Shown: positions 1 through 8,411 of the stretch, in pieces
How positions within the stretch are numbered: the stretch's first letter is position 1
Layout of the letters: every line of letters begins with the position of its first letter
Assembly (NCBI RefSeq): GCF_009002475.1
Contig: NZ_AP019860.1
Span: 2,666,001 to 2,730,000 of the forward strand
DNA: 64,000 nucleotides
DNA from: Candidatus Uabimicrobium amorphum
GTDB taxonomy: Bacteria; Planctomycetota; Uabimicrobiia; Uabimicrobiales; Uabimicrobiaceae
Reading direction: 5' to 3'
Translations under genes and position numbers: made by a program
Notes under the pieces: model-generated
The model's input: the letters and a program-made list of their open reading frames with translations, nothing else
Databases searched by the model: none
What the model was told of the DNA's origin: nothing

Positions 1-1
1 C

Positions 2-511
2 GATGGAATTGTTGCATGGTTAAAAGAAAAAAAAGGCAAAATGAAAGAAAAATACCCTACGAAAGTGGCGATATATTCCTTGAAAGAACTTTTATTTGCC
101 AAAGGCATAGATCAAACCACTCTATTAGGCGGCGAAGACAAAAAAAAGCGTAAAGTTACGGGGTTTGCCAACTATATTACAATTTGGTCGCAGGGCAAAG
201 TCAATATAAACACGGCTTCGCAACAGGTACTACTTTCTCTGTCCGACAAAATGACCCCTGACATTGCCAAAGCGATTATTGCCAAAAGAAAAAATCGCGA
301 AGATGTCTTCAAAAAAACGGCAGAGTTACCACAAAAAGTTTCAGAAGTAACAAAAAATGTTTTTGGGGAAATTCAAGACAAAATAGGAGTGTCGTCTGAA
401 TATTTCCGAATTACGGCAACCGCAAAAACCGAAAATGTAACCAAACAACTCGTTGCGGTAGTCCATCGCCAGGAAAAAAAGGTATACACCATTTACTGTG
501 AAATAAAGTAA
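2..511 (+). CDS. gspK: Type II secretion minor pseudopilin GspK-like, 5'-truncated by the window
   Basis: The reading frame is open from base 2, so only the C-terminal part of about 169 residues is present. GspK caps the tip of the type II secretion pseudopilus in the periplasm. The visible part has the helix-hairpin-helix-like pattern of GspK, with VNINTASQQVL followed by a helix ending in IIAKRKN, and a C-terminal ITATAKTEN segment like the strand that ends the family. The preceding YSLKELLFAKGID stretch fits the GspK phrase in which an ELxxxxG motif precedes the repeat. tpiA begins 9 bases downstream. The family call rests on these patterns; another ComEA-like HhH pseudopilin is the alternative. 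Confidence 0.7.
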   Translation, partial: DGIVAWLKEKKGKMKEKYPTKVAIYSLKELLFAKGIDQTTLLGGEDKKKRKVTGFANYITIWSQGKVNINTASQQVLLSLSDKMTPDIAKAIIAKRKNREDVFKKTAELPQKVSEVTKNVFGEIQDKIGVSSEYFRITATAKTENVTKQLVAVVHRQEKKVYTIYCEIK

Positions 512-520
512 GGAGCAAAA

Positions 521-1294
521 ATGCGCCGGATATTTATCGCTGGAAATTGGAAAATGAACACCAGTTCAACAGAAGCACAGCAACTTATCGAAGCAATCTA
601 TGCACAAACCAATGACCATGAAATGGATATCGCTGTTTGCCCGCCGACAGTCTATTTGTCTGCGGTATCTAGTTATATAAAAAGCAATGAGCAACGTAAA
701 AACTTGCAAATCAAACTAGGTGCACAAAACATGCACTGGGAAGACAAAGGGGCATTTACCGGAGAAGTTTCGGGGCAAATGCTACAAGATGTAGGTTGCA
801 CCTATGTTGTTTTAGGACACTCGGAAAGACGCGCTCTTTTTTCAGAAACAAACGAAAACATCAATAAAAAAATACACAAAGCCTTAGCAATAGGTTTACT
901 CCCTATTTTATGTATCGGTGAAACTCTAGAAGAACGCGAAAGTGGTAAAGAAAAAGAAGTCATCACCGAACAATTAACCATGGGGCTTAAAGATTTGTCT
1001 CCTTCGCAAGTCGAAACATGCACTGTTGCTTATGAACCAGTGTGGGCGATTGGTACGGGGAAAACGGCAAGTCCTGAAATGGCCCAAGACATGCATGCTT
1101 TTATTCGTCAAATGCTCGCTCAAAACTATGGGGATAATGTTGCCCAAGCAGTGCGTATCCAATACGGCGGAAGTGTAAAACCTCAGAATATTAAGGACTT
1201 GATTGCACAGGCGGATATTGATGGCGCACTAATCGGTGGAGCAAGTCTAAAGGCGGATTCATTTTCGGAAATTATTAGCATTTGTTCAGCATAG
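521..1294 (+). CDS. tpiA: Triosephosphate isomerase
   Basis: Cytoplasmic glycolytic enzyme interconverting dihydroxyacetone phosphate and glyceraldehyde 3-phosphate. The 257 residues match the usual length of about 250. The N-terminal FIAGNWKMN carries the catalytic lysine, GHSERR carries the catalytic histidine, and AYEPVWAIGTG carries the catalytic glutamate; YGGSVK and GGASL close the phosphate-binding site. An AAGGAG Shine-Dalgarno sequence lies 5 bases before ATG 521. It follows gspK by 9 bases and precedes secG in the same direction; tpiA-secG is a common bacterial gene pair. All catalytic residues are present. Confidence 0.98.
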   Translation: MRRIFIAGNWKMNTSSTEAQQLIEAIYAQTNDHEMDIAVCPPTVYLSAVSSYIKSNEQRKNLQIKLGAQNMHWEDKGAFTGEVSGQMLQDVGCTYVVLGHSERRALFSETNENINKKIHKALAIGLLPILCIGETLEERESGKEKEVITEQLTMGLKDLSPSQVETCTVAYEPVWAIGTGKTASPEMAQDMHAFIRQMLAQNYGDNVAQAVRIQYGGSVKPQNIKDLIAQADIDGALIGGASLKADSFSEIISICSA

Positions 1295-1484
1295 ATGTTT
1301 TTTTGCCTTGAAAAAAATAATAAAAAATTATAGTATTATAAGCTTAATCCTAATTATCGATTTCGTAACAAGATGAATTGTAAAGGACACAAATTACTAT
1401 TCCCGTTCAAACGGATTGGCTGTTGAGTTTATACATCAACAACAAAACTACCAAAAGCAATAGTTTGTATTCTTTGTAATCGAT

Positions 1485-1513
1485 TTTATGATAATGGGTA
1501 AGTTTAATATAAT
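1485..1513 (+). promoter_or_regulatory. Candidate sigma70-type promoter for secG
   Basis: TTTATG (1485-1490) and a perfect TATAAT (1508-1513) are separated by 17 bases, about 70 bases upstream of the secG start. The -35 match is poor (3 of 6), so the call depends on the -10 box and the spacing. The 290-base tpiA-secG gap otherwise holds no gene that I can support. Confidence 0.4.
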
Positions 1514-1584
1514 CCAAATGAGAATTAATCGTACGGAGGATTGTAAGTACTGCAACACGATATGCAAGTGCTACAATAAAACAC

Positions 1585-1920
1585 ATGACAGGTATTATAC
1601 AGACTCTTTCGACAATAGTATTTAATGGTGGTGGAATCGTGTTGATTCTGCTGATACTTATTCGTAAAGGTGAATCAGGTGGATTGTCCAGTGCTTTTGG
1701 TGGAGCAGGTGGCGCTGATTTGCTAGGGGTACGTGCACAAAAGCAATTAGACAAACTAATTACTTACGTTGCTGCTTTTTTTATTGCATCGGCCGTTTTA
1801 CTCAATATGCCAAACATACGCAATCATGGTAAAGAAATGATTGACAATAAAGATGTAAAAGAAAATACGCAGCAAGGCACTAACGAGCAAAATAAGAGTG
1901 AAGAGAAAAAAGATAAGTAA
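1585..1920 (+). CDS. secG: Preprotein translocase subunit SecG
   Basis: Small inner-membrane partner of SecYE that helps SecA-driven protein export. The 111 residues carry two hydrophobic helices (about 4-25 and 56-75) joined by a Gly/Ser-rich cytoplasmic loop with GESGGLSSAFGG and LLGVRA, the diagnostic SecG loop. The C-terminal 35 residues are charged and low in complexity, as in many planctomycete SecG proteins. No clear Shine-Dalgarno is seen before ATG 1585, and no better in-frame start exists. It lies downstream of tpiA and upstream of yicC. A hairpin follows at 1989-2022. Confidence 0.88.
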   Translation: MTGIIQTLSTIVFNGGGIVLILLILIRKGESGGLSSAFGGAGGADLLGVRAQKQLDKLITYVAAFFIASAVLLNMPNIRNHGKEMIDNKDVKENTQQGTNEQNKSEEKKDK

Positions 1921-1988
1921 CTCTGTTGAAATGATTAGGTGTATTCACCCAAACCTGACCATTCTCGATATAGAGAATTACAAATATT

Positions 1989-2022
1989 TTGGGCGTGTTC
2001 TTTGTTTAGAGAATACGCCTAA
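1989..2022 (+). terminator. Stem-loop after secG, possible terminator
   Basis: GGCGTGTTCT (1992-2001) pairs with AGAATACGCC (2010-2019) with one G-U pair and an 8-base loop; three further flanking pairs extend it to about 13. It sits between secG and yicC. The downstream T-run is weak (ATAATTT), so termination is plausible rather than certain. Confidence 0.45.
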
Positions 2023-2053
2023 CATAATTTAGACCCTTGAAGAAATACATAAT

Positions 2054-2926
2054 ATGAAAAGCATGACTGGTTATGGAAGAGCTAGTTGGAATAACGATCA
2101 GTACAACTTGGAAATAGAAGTTCGTACGATAAATGGTCGTTTTTTTAAATTCTCTTCACGTATTCCGCAAGAATACAATTCTCATGAGATAGATATTAAA
2201 AATATAGTGGCAACGAAAATCTCACGGGGGACAGTAAATTTGAACATCGAATTCAAAAACACAAAAGAGCCCTCCGCCAAAATAAATCGTGAAATTTTAA
2301 AAAAACACTATACAGTTCTCTTGGAGACGTGTAAAGAGCTTGAGATTCCAGCTCCTCAGATAGAAGCATTACTAGCACTACCGGAGATCATTACTCCAGA
2401 GACAGAGAAAACAATCTCGAAAGAACTATGGCAGAAAACCCAAGAATTGTTGGATAAAGCCTTAAATCAAGTCATCGGTATGCGCGAAGAAGAAGGACAA
2501 TCGCTCGTAAAAGAATTACAGGGCTTTTCCCAAAAAATTCGCGACCTAATAAAAAAAATAGAGGCTTGTGCTCCTCAGGTAATTGAAGATTTCAAAAAAA
2601 GAGTACAAGTACGTATTCAACAGTTTTTAGAAAATGAAAATATTAGTGTTTCTGACCAAGATGTACTGAAAGAACTCGCTATTTTTTCCGAAAAAGTAGA
2701 CATCAACGAAGAATTATCGCGTCTTCACAGTCACTTAAATCAATTTGAGCATAAAATATTGTCTGAGAAACCCATAGGTAAAACACTTGAATTTTTAACA
2801 CAGGAAATGTTGCGAGAAACAAATACCATTGCATCAAAAGCCAATAATGCTCAGTGCTCACAAAATGTTGTTGAAATTAAAACTTACTTGGAAAAAATAC
2901 GCGAACAAATTCAAAATATTGAATGA
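2054..2926 (+). CDS. yicC: YicC/YloC family endoribonuclease
   Basis: The N-terminus KSMTGYGRA is the family signature. The 290-residue length and the C-terminal block with ISVSDQDVLKELAIFSEKVDINEE, PIGKTLEFLTQEM and RETNTIASKA match YicC/YloC. Family members are cytoplasmic ribonucleases that affect stationary-phase survival and small-RNA turnover. The gene is followed after 7 bases by gmk and then rpoZ; yicC/yloC-gmk-rpoZ is a widely conserved bacterial order. Start ATG 2054 is fixed by the conserved N-terminus. Confidence 0.95.
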   Translation: MKSMTGYGRASWNNDQYNLEIEVRTINGRFFKFSSRIPQEYNSHEIDIKNIVATKISRGTVNLNIEFKNTKEPSAKINREILKKHYTVLLETCKELEIPAPQIEALLALPEIITPETEKTISKELWQKTQELLDKALNQVIGMREEEGQSLVKELQGFSQKIRDLIKKIEACAPQVIEDFKKRVQVRIQQFLENENISVSDQDVLKELAIFSEKVDINEELSRLHSHLNQFEHKILSEKPIGKTLEFLTQEMLRETNTIASKANNAQCSQNVVEIKTYLEKIREQIQNIE

Positions 2927-2933
2927 GTATTTG

Positions 2934-3497
2934 ATGTCAAAATTTACTCCAAAAATTATCATAATATCTGGTCCCTCAGGTGTGGGAAAAACCAGTATAT
3001 GCGAAGCTATTTACACGAAAATCTCAAACATTCGCCGCTCGGTATCTGCAACAACAAGGTCAAAACGCGCCGGAGAGATTGATGGGCATCACTATCATTT
3101 TTTAGCACACGACGACTTTGTAAAAAAAATAGAGTGTGGCGAATTTTTAGAGTATGCAAAAGTACACGATCATTACTACGGTACTTTAAAACAAAATATA
3201 GAAGAAGCATTTCGCAAAGAGCAACATTGTCTTGTAGAAATAGATGTCCAAGGAGCGAAACAAATTCAACAAAACCGCGATTTTGAAACTGTTTCTATTT
3301 TTATTGGATTGTCAAATCTAGACGAAATTAAGAAACGTCTTATTGAACGTGGTAGTGAAACGCAAACATCCATTGACACAAGAATGAACAACATGTTGCG
3401 TGAATTGGAAAAGAAAAATGAATACGATTTCTATGTAGAAAATATCTCTTTAGAAAATAGTATAGAAGCGATCAAAAAAATTATTCTAAATGCCTAA
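2934..3497 (+). CDS. gmk: Guanylate kinase
   Basis: Phosphorylates GMP (and dGMP) to GDP with ATP in nucleotide metabolism. Key motifs are the P-loop SGPSGVGKTS, the GMP-binding RRSVSATTR and EIDGHHYHF, and the lid-region IDVQGAKQI. The frame stays open upstream into yicC, but ATG 2934 (MSKFTPK) puts the P-loop at the usual distance from the N-terminus and gives 187 residues, close to the 190-210 typical of the family. It starts 7 bases after yicC, suggesting translational coupling, and rpoZ follows. Confidence 0.96.
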   Translation: MSKFTPKIIIISGPSGVGKTSICEAIYTKISNIRRSVSATTRSKRAGEIDGHHYHFLAHDDFVKKIECGEFLEYAKVHDHYYGTLKQNIEEAFRKEQHCLVEIDVQGAKQIQQNRDFETVSIFIGLSNLDEIKKRLIERGSETQTSIDTRMNNMLRELEKKNEYDFYVENISLENSIEAIKKIILNA

Positions 3498-3518
3498 ATT
3501 TCAGTTGAAAGGGATCAT

Positions 3519-3809
3519 ATGGAACGTTTTGATATGGAAGAATTATATCAAAAAGTAGGTGGAGTATTTCGTTTAACAGTTCTCGTTCAAAAAAGACTCA
3601 AACAACTCAATAGTGGAGCAAGACCGCTTGTGAAGGTAGAGTCTAAAAATCTAAGAGATACCGTGTATAAAGAAATTCTGGAAGGAAAAATTCAGTTAAT
3701 AGCAGATGATTCTCATGTAGTCGAAGTAGAAGAAAAAAGAACAGATGCGGTTAAAGATCTGTTTAGCAAAGGTAAATCAAATAATTTCCAACTACCTTCT
3801 TTGAAATAA
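3519..3809 (+). CDS. rpoZ: DNA-directed RNA polymerase omega subunit
   Basis: The 96-residue protein has the omega pattern: an N-terminal helix with ELYQKVGGVFRLTVLVQKR, a proline/lysine stretch, and a helix ending in EILEGKIQLI. Omega binds the beta' subunit and assists polymerase assembly. A Shine-Dalgarno AAAGGG lies 7 bases before ATG 3519. The position right after gmk supports the assignment strongly, since gmk-rpoZ is conserved across bacteria. A hairpin with a short T-run follows. Confidence 0.9.
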   Translation: MERFDMEELYQKVGGVFRLTVLVQKRLKQLNSGARPLVKVESKNLRDTVYKEILEGKIQLIADDSHVVEVEEKRTDAVKDLFSKGKSNNFQLPSLK

Positions 3810-3825
3810 GAATTGCTACAAAAAC

Positions 3826-3860
3826 AATCGCGTTTATGATTTTGCCTAAGCGCGATTTTA
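3826..3860 (+). terminator. Hairpin after rpoZ, possible intrinsic terminator
   Basis: AATCGCG (3826-3832) pairs with CGCGATT (3851-3857), and the right arm runs into a TTTT tract. The 18-base loop is long. It separates the yicC-gmk-rpoZ run from the SpoIIE phosphatase gene, whose Shine-Dalgarno follows only 9 bases later. Confidence 0.4.
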
Positions 3861-3879
3861 AAAGCGAAAGGTATTGTTT

Positions 3880-5559
3880 ATGCGACCAAAAAGACCATCT
3901 TCTCGCAAAAAAAACTTATCCCGCAGTAAAGTAAAGGCTTCTGCTAGTAAAGTAAAAGTTCCTGAGCGTCCCAGTACCGTCATACTAGAAAAAGTGAAAG
4001 AAACCGGCAAAACAGCGCAGCGCGTCAAGGGATTTTCACTTAGCACAAAATTTGCGATTGCGATTAGTACACTCGCGGTATTCATATGCGCGTTCTCTGG
4101 ATTCATTGTCTATTTTAAAACAAAAAACTCCCTCAATGAAGAAATCAATCGTAAGGGGGCTGCTCTAGTAAAGGCCGTAGAAAATATCGCCGTAGAGTAT
4201 GTACACGAAGTACAAAAAAATCCTGACAATGAGGATGAAATACGCGTACGATTTGCCAAGTACTTGGAAAACATGGAAAAAACCAGTGATGGAAAAAAAT
4301 CGACGGAAATTCTCGGTGTATTACTAAAAAGTAATAATGAAGGTAAGATTAGAAGTTTAGCGGACTACGGTATATCAGGAGGAACCAACGAAACTTACTA
4401 TGAGAAGCGTGGAGATGACCTCTTTGAAACCGACATAACCATCGTCCATAGCCGCATGCAAACATCAGACAAAAGAGAATACAGAACTAGGTCATACAAA
4501 AAACAAATCCTCAATGGCAAAATGACGGTCTATGTTACTCTTTCGGAATATGAAATCAACAACACGGCAAGCGCAATACTCGTCAGTATACTTTTCGCTT
4601 CTCTACTAGCTATTGTTGTGGGAACAGGTCTATCCTTTTTTCTCACATCACTCATCACCGGACCGGTACGCAAGTTGATGAAGGATATTGAAATTGTTGC
4701 TCGTGGTAAATTAGAACACCGTACACATGCTACTTCAAAAGATGAAATTGGCGTTTTAGCACACACATTTAATGTGATGACCCAAAACCTGCGCATGGCG
4801 CACAACACAGAATTGGAAAACCAAGCGCGAGAACATGAATTACAAATTGCCACAGAAATTCAATCCAATTTGCTGCCAAAACAAATACCCGATATACCAG
4901 GTTATGACATTGCGGCATTTTATCACCCCTCGAAAGAGGTAGGTGGGGACTACTACGACTTTATCGATATCGACAACGATCATGTTGCAATTGCCATTGC
5001 CGATGTATCTGGAAAAGGAATCCCAGGATCTATGGTAATGACAATGGCACGGTCACTTATTCGTATGGAATCCAAACGCAGTTTGTCTCCTTCAGATGTT
5101 ATGACAGAAGTAAATAAAGTCATTGCCCAAGATATTCGCCGTGGTATGTTTGTGACAGCAATGTATTGTGTTCTCAATAAAAATACCGGAGAGTTAAGAC
5201 TATCTTCCGCAGGCCACAACCCCGCAATTCTGATTAAACAAGATGGCTCACATGAACTACTCAACACTAAAGGCTTGGCTTTGGGTTTGGATAAGGGAAA
5301 AATCTTTGCACGACAAATCCAAACCATCACCACAACACTGAGCCGCGGAGACCGCTTGGTACTATTTACCGATGGTATACCGGAAGCAATGAGTCCAAGA
5401 AACGAAGAATTTGGAGATGATAAATTCTATCAACTAGCTAGTAAATGTTGTAATTTAGAATCGAAAAAATTTGTCGAGCATATTGTTGGCAGTATCGCTA
5501 AATGGCGAAGAAATGCCCCGCAAAGCGACGATATTACCATAGTTACTTTAAAGCATTGA
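3880..5559 (+). CDS. Membrane HAMP-SpoIIE (PPM-type) serine phosphatase
   Basis: An RsbU-like sensor phosphatase that would dephosphorylate a STAS-domain protein. Order: basic N-terminal 50 residues, TM1 (about 57-78), extracytoplasmic sensor of about 150 residues, TM2 (about 230-255), HAMP, then SpoIIE phosphatase (about 320-559). Metal-binding acidic motifs GGDYYDF, DVSGKG and the terminal DDITIV are all present. I chose ATG 3880 over TTG 3874 because GAAAGG at 3866-3871 is correctly spaced. The next gene is a STAS antagonist, so the two probably form a partner-switching module. No RsbW-type kinase is seen nearby. Confidence 0.92.
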   Translation: MRPKRPSSRKKNLSRSKVKASASKVKVPERPSTVILEKVKETGKTAQRVKGFSLSTKFAIAISTLAVFICAFSGFIVYFKTKNSLNEEINRKGAALVKAVENIAVEYVHEVQKNPDNEDEIRVRFAKYLENMEKTSDGKKSTEILGVLLKSNNEGKIRSLADYGISGGTNETYYEKRGDDLFETDITIVHSRMQTSDKREYRTRSYKKQILNGKMTVYVTLSEYEINNTASAILVSILFASLLAIVVGTGLSFFLTSLITGPVRKLMKDIEIVARGKLEHRTHATSKDEIGVLAHTFNVMTQNLRMAHNTELENQAREHELQIATEIQSNLLPKQIPDIPGYDIAAFYHPSKEVGGDYYDFIDIDNDHVAIAIADVSGKGIPGSMVMTMARSLIRMESKRSLSPSDVMTEVNKVIAQDIRRGMFVTAMYCVLNKNTGELRLSSAGHNPAILIKQDGSHELLNTKGLALGLDKGKIFARQIQTITTTLSRGDRLVLFTDGIPEAMSPRNEEFGDDKFYQLASKCCNLESKKFVEHIVGSIAKWRRNAPQSDDITIVTLKH

Positions 5560-5610
5560 TTCTTTACATTTTTTTGAAAAGAAAATTTACTTAAAAAAAT
5601 GAAAAGTGTA

Positions 5611-5639
5611 TTGTTTATTTCAATAAATTATTATATATT
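5611..5639 (+). promoter_or_regulatory. Candidate sigma70-type promoter for the STAS gene
   Basis: TTGTTT (5611-5616), a 17-base spacer and TATATT (5634-5639) lie in the 198-base gap before the STAS gene. The predicted 5' leader is about 110 bases and includes a small CCATT/AATGG hairpin. It suggests that the antagonist can be transcribed apart from the phosphatase. Confidence 0.5.
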
Positions 5640-5757
5640 CTTTCTAGGGTGTGTCGCCAACTAAATTTATTCATTGTCTAACCACCATACCATTGAATAA
5701 TGGCACCCCTAGAGTACATATAGAAAATAAATACAATTCTTTAGAAGGCAGGTTAAA

Positions 5758-6114
5758 ATGGGCGAGTTACGCATCGAGGCAAAACAAGTCGGGGAAGGAA
5801 TAGCACATGTAAAAGCTATGGGAACCCTCGATGCCGAAACATATGAAAAAATGGATAAGACGATCAAAAATCTTTTTTCCAAAGGTTTCTACAAGTTAAT
5901 TGTAAATCTAGAACAAGTGTCTTACATATCTAGTGCGGGCGCTGGTGTATTTATCGGAGTAGTGGGTACTGCGCAAGAAAACAACGGGCACATACTTCTT
6001 CTGCGTCCAAGTACTATGGTTCATGATGTTTTTGATGTATTGGGGCTTCTTGAAATATTTCCCTCTGCACAGTCACTTGATGAAGCAACGAACTTTTTTC
6101 GTAATAATCTATAA
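5758..6114 (+). CDS. STAS-domain anti-sigma factor antagonist (SpoIIAA/RsbV-like)
   Basis: A single STAS domain of 118 residues. The motif YISSAGAGVF contains the serine normally phosphorylated by a switch kinase and dephosphorylated by a SpoIIE phosphatase. The GTLDAETYEKM strand-helix and the C-terminal HDVFDVLGLLEIF helix fit the fold. Shine-Dalgarno AGGCAGG precedes ATG 5758. The upstream phosphatase is the natural partner. The target (sigma factor, kinase or other effector) cannot be read from this window. Confidence 0.92.
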   Translation: MGELRIEAKQVGEGIAHVKAMGTLDAETYEKMDKTIKNLFSKGFYKLIVNLEQVSYISSAGAGVFIGVVGTAQENNGHILLLRPSTMVHDVFDVLGLLEIFPSAQSLDEATNFFRNNL

Positions 6115-6128
6115 TTGTATTATTATCT

Positions 6129-6959
6129 ATGATAAACAATTTGGTAACCGTAATTATCCCAACATTTAATCGTGCGTCATTTCTCGAAAAATGTATAACC
6201 GCTGTGTTAGAACAGTTACATAAACGTATAGAAATCATAATAGTTGACGATGGTTCTACAGACAACACACCACAAGTACTATCCACATATAAACATCAAT
6301 TAAAAATAATTACCCAAGAAAACAACGGCGTTTCTTGTGCACGAAATGTGGGAATCCGCGAAGCAAAAGGTGATTTTATTGCTTTTTGCGATTCTGATGA
6401 TTATTGGTTACCTAAAAAAATAACCTTGCAATTAGAAGTATTCAAACAAAACAAAGATGCCATGCTTTGTCATACAAACGAAATTTGGATACGCAACGGT
6501 AAAAGAGTAAACCCCAAAAAAAAACACCAAAAATTTTCGGGTGACATTTTTGAAAAATGCCTAGATATGTGTACGGTCAGCCCCTCCTCCATTATAATGC
6601 GTCGTGAATTTTTTGATGTAGTTGGTAACTTTGATGAAGATCTGCCAGCTTGCGAAGATTATGATCTATGGATTCGCGGTGCCTTGCGCTATCCATTTTA
6701 CTACTTAGAAGAACCCTTAATCATCAAAAACGGTGGTCATGAAGACCAACTGTCTAAAAAATATTGGGGTATGGACCGCTTTCGCATTCAATCGTTGTAC
6801 AAGTGTTTGCACAACGAAAAATTAACACCCGAGCAACAAAAAGCAATTGCCTTGGCCATTATCAAAAAATGTGAAATCTTCATTCAAGGCGCAAAAAAAA
6901 GAGGAAACCAAGAAGAAAAGTACACGAAAATACTTGGCGAAGTTAGTTCTCTAATTTAA
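6129..6959 (+). CDS. Family 2 glycosyltransferase
   Basis: Inverting GT-A enzyme that would transfer a sugar from a nucleotide-sugar donor. The N-terminal VTVIIPTFNR, VDDGSTDN and the later FCDSDDYW (DxD metal-binding motif) are diagnostic. The C-terminal half includes a PACEDYDLWIR motif (ED acceptor-side acid) typical of GT2 enzymes acting on envelope glycans. At 276 residues it is a soluble, single-domain enzyme without membrane helices. It starts 14 bases after the STAS gene. The substrate cannot be predicted. Confidence 0.9.
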   Translation: MINNLVTVIIPTFNRASFLEKCITAVLEQLHKRIEIIIVDDGSTDNTPQVLSTYKHQLKIITQENNGVSCARNVGIREAKGDFIAFCDSDDYWLPKKITLQLEVFKQNKDAMLCHTNEIWIRNGKRVNPKKKHQKFSGDIFEKCLDMCTVSPSSIIMRREFFDVVGNFDEDLPACEDYDLWIRGALRYPFYYLEEPLIIKNGGHEDQLSKKYWGMDRFRIQSLYKCLHNEKLTPEQQKAIALAIIKKCEIFIQGAKKRGNQEEKYTKILGEVSSLI

Positions 6960-7048
6960 TTTGGGCGATCAGATACATTGTCGAAATAGAAGTAAAATTT
7001 CAATGTCCACACCTATTCATAAAAATAAAATTGAAATTTCTTCGCCAA

Positions 7049-7077
7049 TTCGCTAAAATGTATATAACGTGTATAAT
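7049..7077 (+). promoter_or_regulatory. Candidate promoter for the MglA-like gene
   Basis: A perfect TATAAT (7072-7077) with TTCGCT 17 bases upstream (7049-7054), about 33 bases before the start codon at 7110. Only the -10 box is strong. Confidence 0.45.
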
Positions 7078-7109
7078 CGCGAATCAAATTTTTCTTTGGT
7101 GAGACAAGT

Positions 7110-8339
7110 ATGGAAATTAATCTCAAGAGTAGAGAAGTTAGTATAAAAGTTGTGTACTACGGTCCAGGGGTATCTGGTAAAACAACTAATCTAGAAATTA
7201 TACACGAAAAAACACCCAATACAAATAAGGGACGGCTCAGTTCTTTGGCAACAGACCAAGACAGAACTCTATTTTTTGACTACATGCCGCTAGAATTAGG
7301 TGAAATCTCTGGACTGAAAATACGTTTGCGTCTTTTTACAGTTCCTGGCCAAGTGTACTACAATTCAACTCGAAAGTTAGTACTTCGTTGTGTGGACGGT
7401 ATTGTTTTTGTCGCAGACAGCCAAGTTGGAAAAAATCAAGAAAACATGGAATCACTGCAAAACTTGTACGAAAATTTGCGTGAACTAGAAATTGATGCCA
7501 ACTCTATCCCCGTTGTTATGCAATATAACAAAAGGGATCTTTCAAATATCATGTCTGTAGAGTACATGAACCAAACAATCAATTACGAATTACAAGCAGA
7601 CCATTTTGAAGCAATTGCAATAAAGGGACAAGGTGTTTTCCAAACTTTGAAATGTATTGCCTCTAAAACTTTGAAAAAAGCAGAAGAGAACATAAAAAAC
7701 AAAAGAAAGCGCCCAAGAAGTAACGTAACACCTGTTCACCAAACAAACGATAAAACTCGAAAGATGGGTGGAACGACACCTTCAGGTATCCAGATGCCTG
7801 GTAAGACGAAATTTCAACTTTCTTTCAAAAAAGAGGGTGACACCGCATCGGCAAAACCCAAATTTCAAACTACGTTTGGCGAAAAAAAGCCCAAACCCAA
7901 TTTGCCTTTCGCTGTAAAAAAAGAAGTTGTAACTGAGAGTCAAGCAGAGACGAAGAGCATTACAGCGACGGATAAAATTAGTCTGCGCAGAAGTAGCAAT
8001 GTTGTTAACGAAACAGAAAGTATTGATAACGTCAACGCCAATACAAACGTAAACACCAACACAAACGTAAACACCAATACGAACGTAAACACCAATACAA
8101 ACACTGTACCAGTTGAAGAAAAAAGCGAAGCAGATCAATTATTTTCTGAAGCAGCAAAAGCACAAGCAAAAAAGAAGTTTAAGCAAACAACGACATTGTT
8201 TCGTGGCTCTCTCACAAAAAGTAGCCACTTAAATCTCAATCAAAAAACCAAGTCAGATTCGTCAAGCGATGGAGGTGGATTAAAAGATCGTTTGAAGAGA
8301 ATTGGATTTGATAAAATAAAAAAGATGGACGAGCAGTAA
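7110..8339 (+). CDS. MglA-like small Ras-family GTPase with long Asn/Thr-repeat tail
   Basis: Residues 1-195 are an MglA-type GTPase: P-loop GPGVSGKTT (about 17-25), the prokaryotic MglA phrase DRTLFFDYMPLELG, switch II PGQVYYN in place of the usual DxxGQ, and NKRD for guanine recognition. MglA proteins set cell polarity and drive gliding or type IV pilus switching. Unusually, about 200 residues follow: Lys/Pro/Thr-rich, disordered-looking, with a tandem NTNV/NTNT tract (8035-8106) and a charged C-terminus. Most MglA proteins stop near residue 195. No MglB-like roadblock protein is adjacent. The tail may be an effector or localisation region. Confidence 0.88.
   Translation: MEINLKSREVSIKVVYYGPGVSGKTTNLEIIHEKTPNTNKGRLSSLATDQDRTLFFDYMPLELGEISGLKIRLRLFTVPGQVYYNSTRKLVLRCVDGIVFVADSQVGKNQENMESLQNLYENLRELEIDANSIPVVMQYNKRDLSNIMSVEYMNQTINYELQADHFEAIAIKGQGVFQTLKCIASKTLKKAEENIKNKRKRPRSNVTPVHQTNDKTRKMGGTTPSGIQMPGKTKFQLSFKKEGDTASAKPKFQTTFGEKKPKPNLPFAVKKEVVTESQAETKSITATDKISLRRSSNVVNETESIDNVNANTNVNTNTNVNTNTNVNTNTNTVPVEEKSEADQLFSEAAKAQAKKKFKQTTTLFRGSLTKSSHLNLNQKTKSDSSSDGGGLKDRLKRIGFDKIKKMDEQ
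8035..8106 (+). repeat. In-frame tandem repeat coding for NTNV/NTNT units
   Basis: A degenerate 12-24 base repeat (variants of AATACAAACGTAAACACC) inside the MglA-like gene, coding for alternating NTNV and NTNT. The near identity of the units suggests recent slippage expansion, so the copy number may vary between strains. Confidence 0.8.
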
Positions 8340-8370
8340 CAAATCGATCATTGAATGATTTGCGAAGGTT

Positions 8371-8388
8371 GGGCGGAAAAATCCGCCC
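8371..8388. terminator. GC-rich hairpin between convergent genes
   Basis: GGGCGGA (8371-8377) and TCCGCCC (8382-8388) form a perfect 7-bp stem with an AAAA loop, between the convergent MglA-like gene and ftsY. It lacks a T-run on either side. It may be a shared terminator or a short member of the GGCGG...CCGCC repeat family also seen at 9373 and 58723. Confidence 0.5.
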
Positions 8389-8411
8389 TCACATCGCATC
8401 ACATCGCCAAA

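Noticed and set aside
1518..1625. 35-codon Cys-rich ORF overlapping the secG start
   Set aside because: No ribosome binding site, overlaps secG in another frame, and its cysteines could arise by chance in a TG-rich stretch.
2829..2933. Upstream extension of the gmk reading frame
   Set aside because: It overlaps yicC and would add 35 residues with no match to guanylate kinase; ATG 2934 gives the normal N-terminus.
7782..8138. Val/Cys/Tyr-repeat ORF on the minus strand
   Set aside because: It is the antisense of the NTNV repeat tract in the MglA-like gene and has no ribosome binding site.
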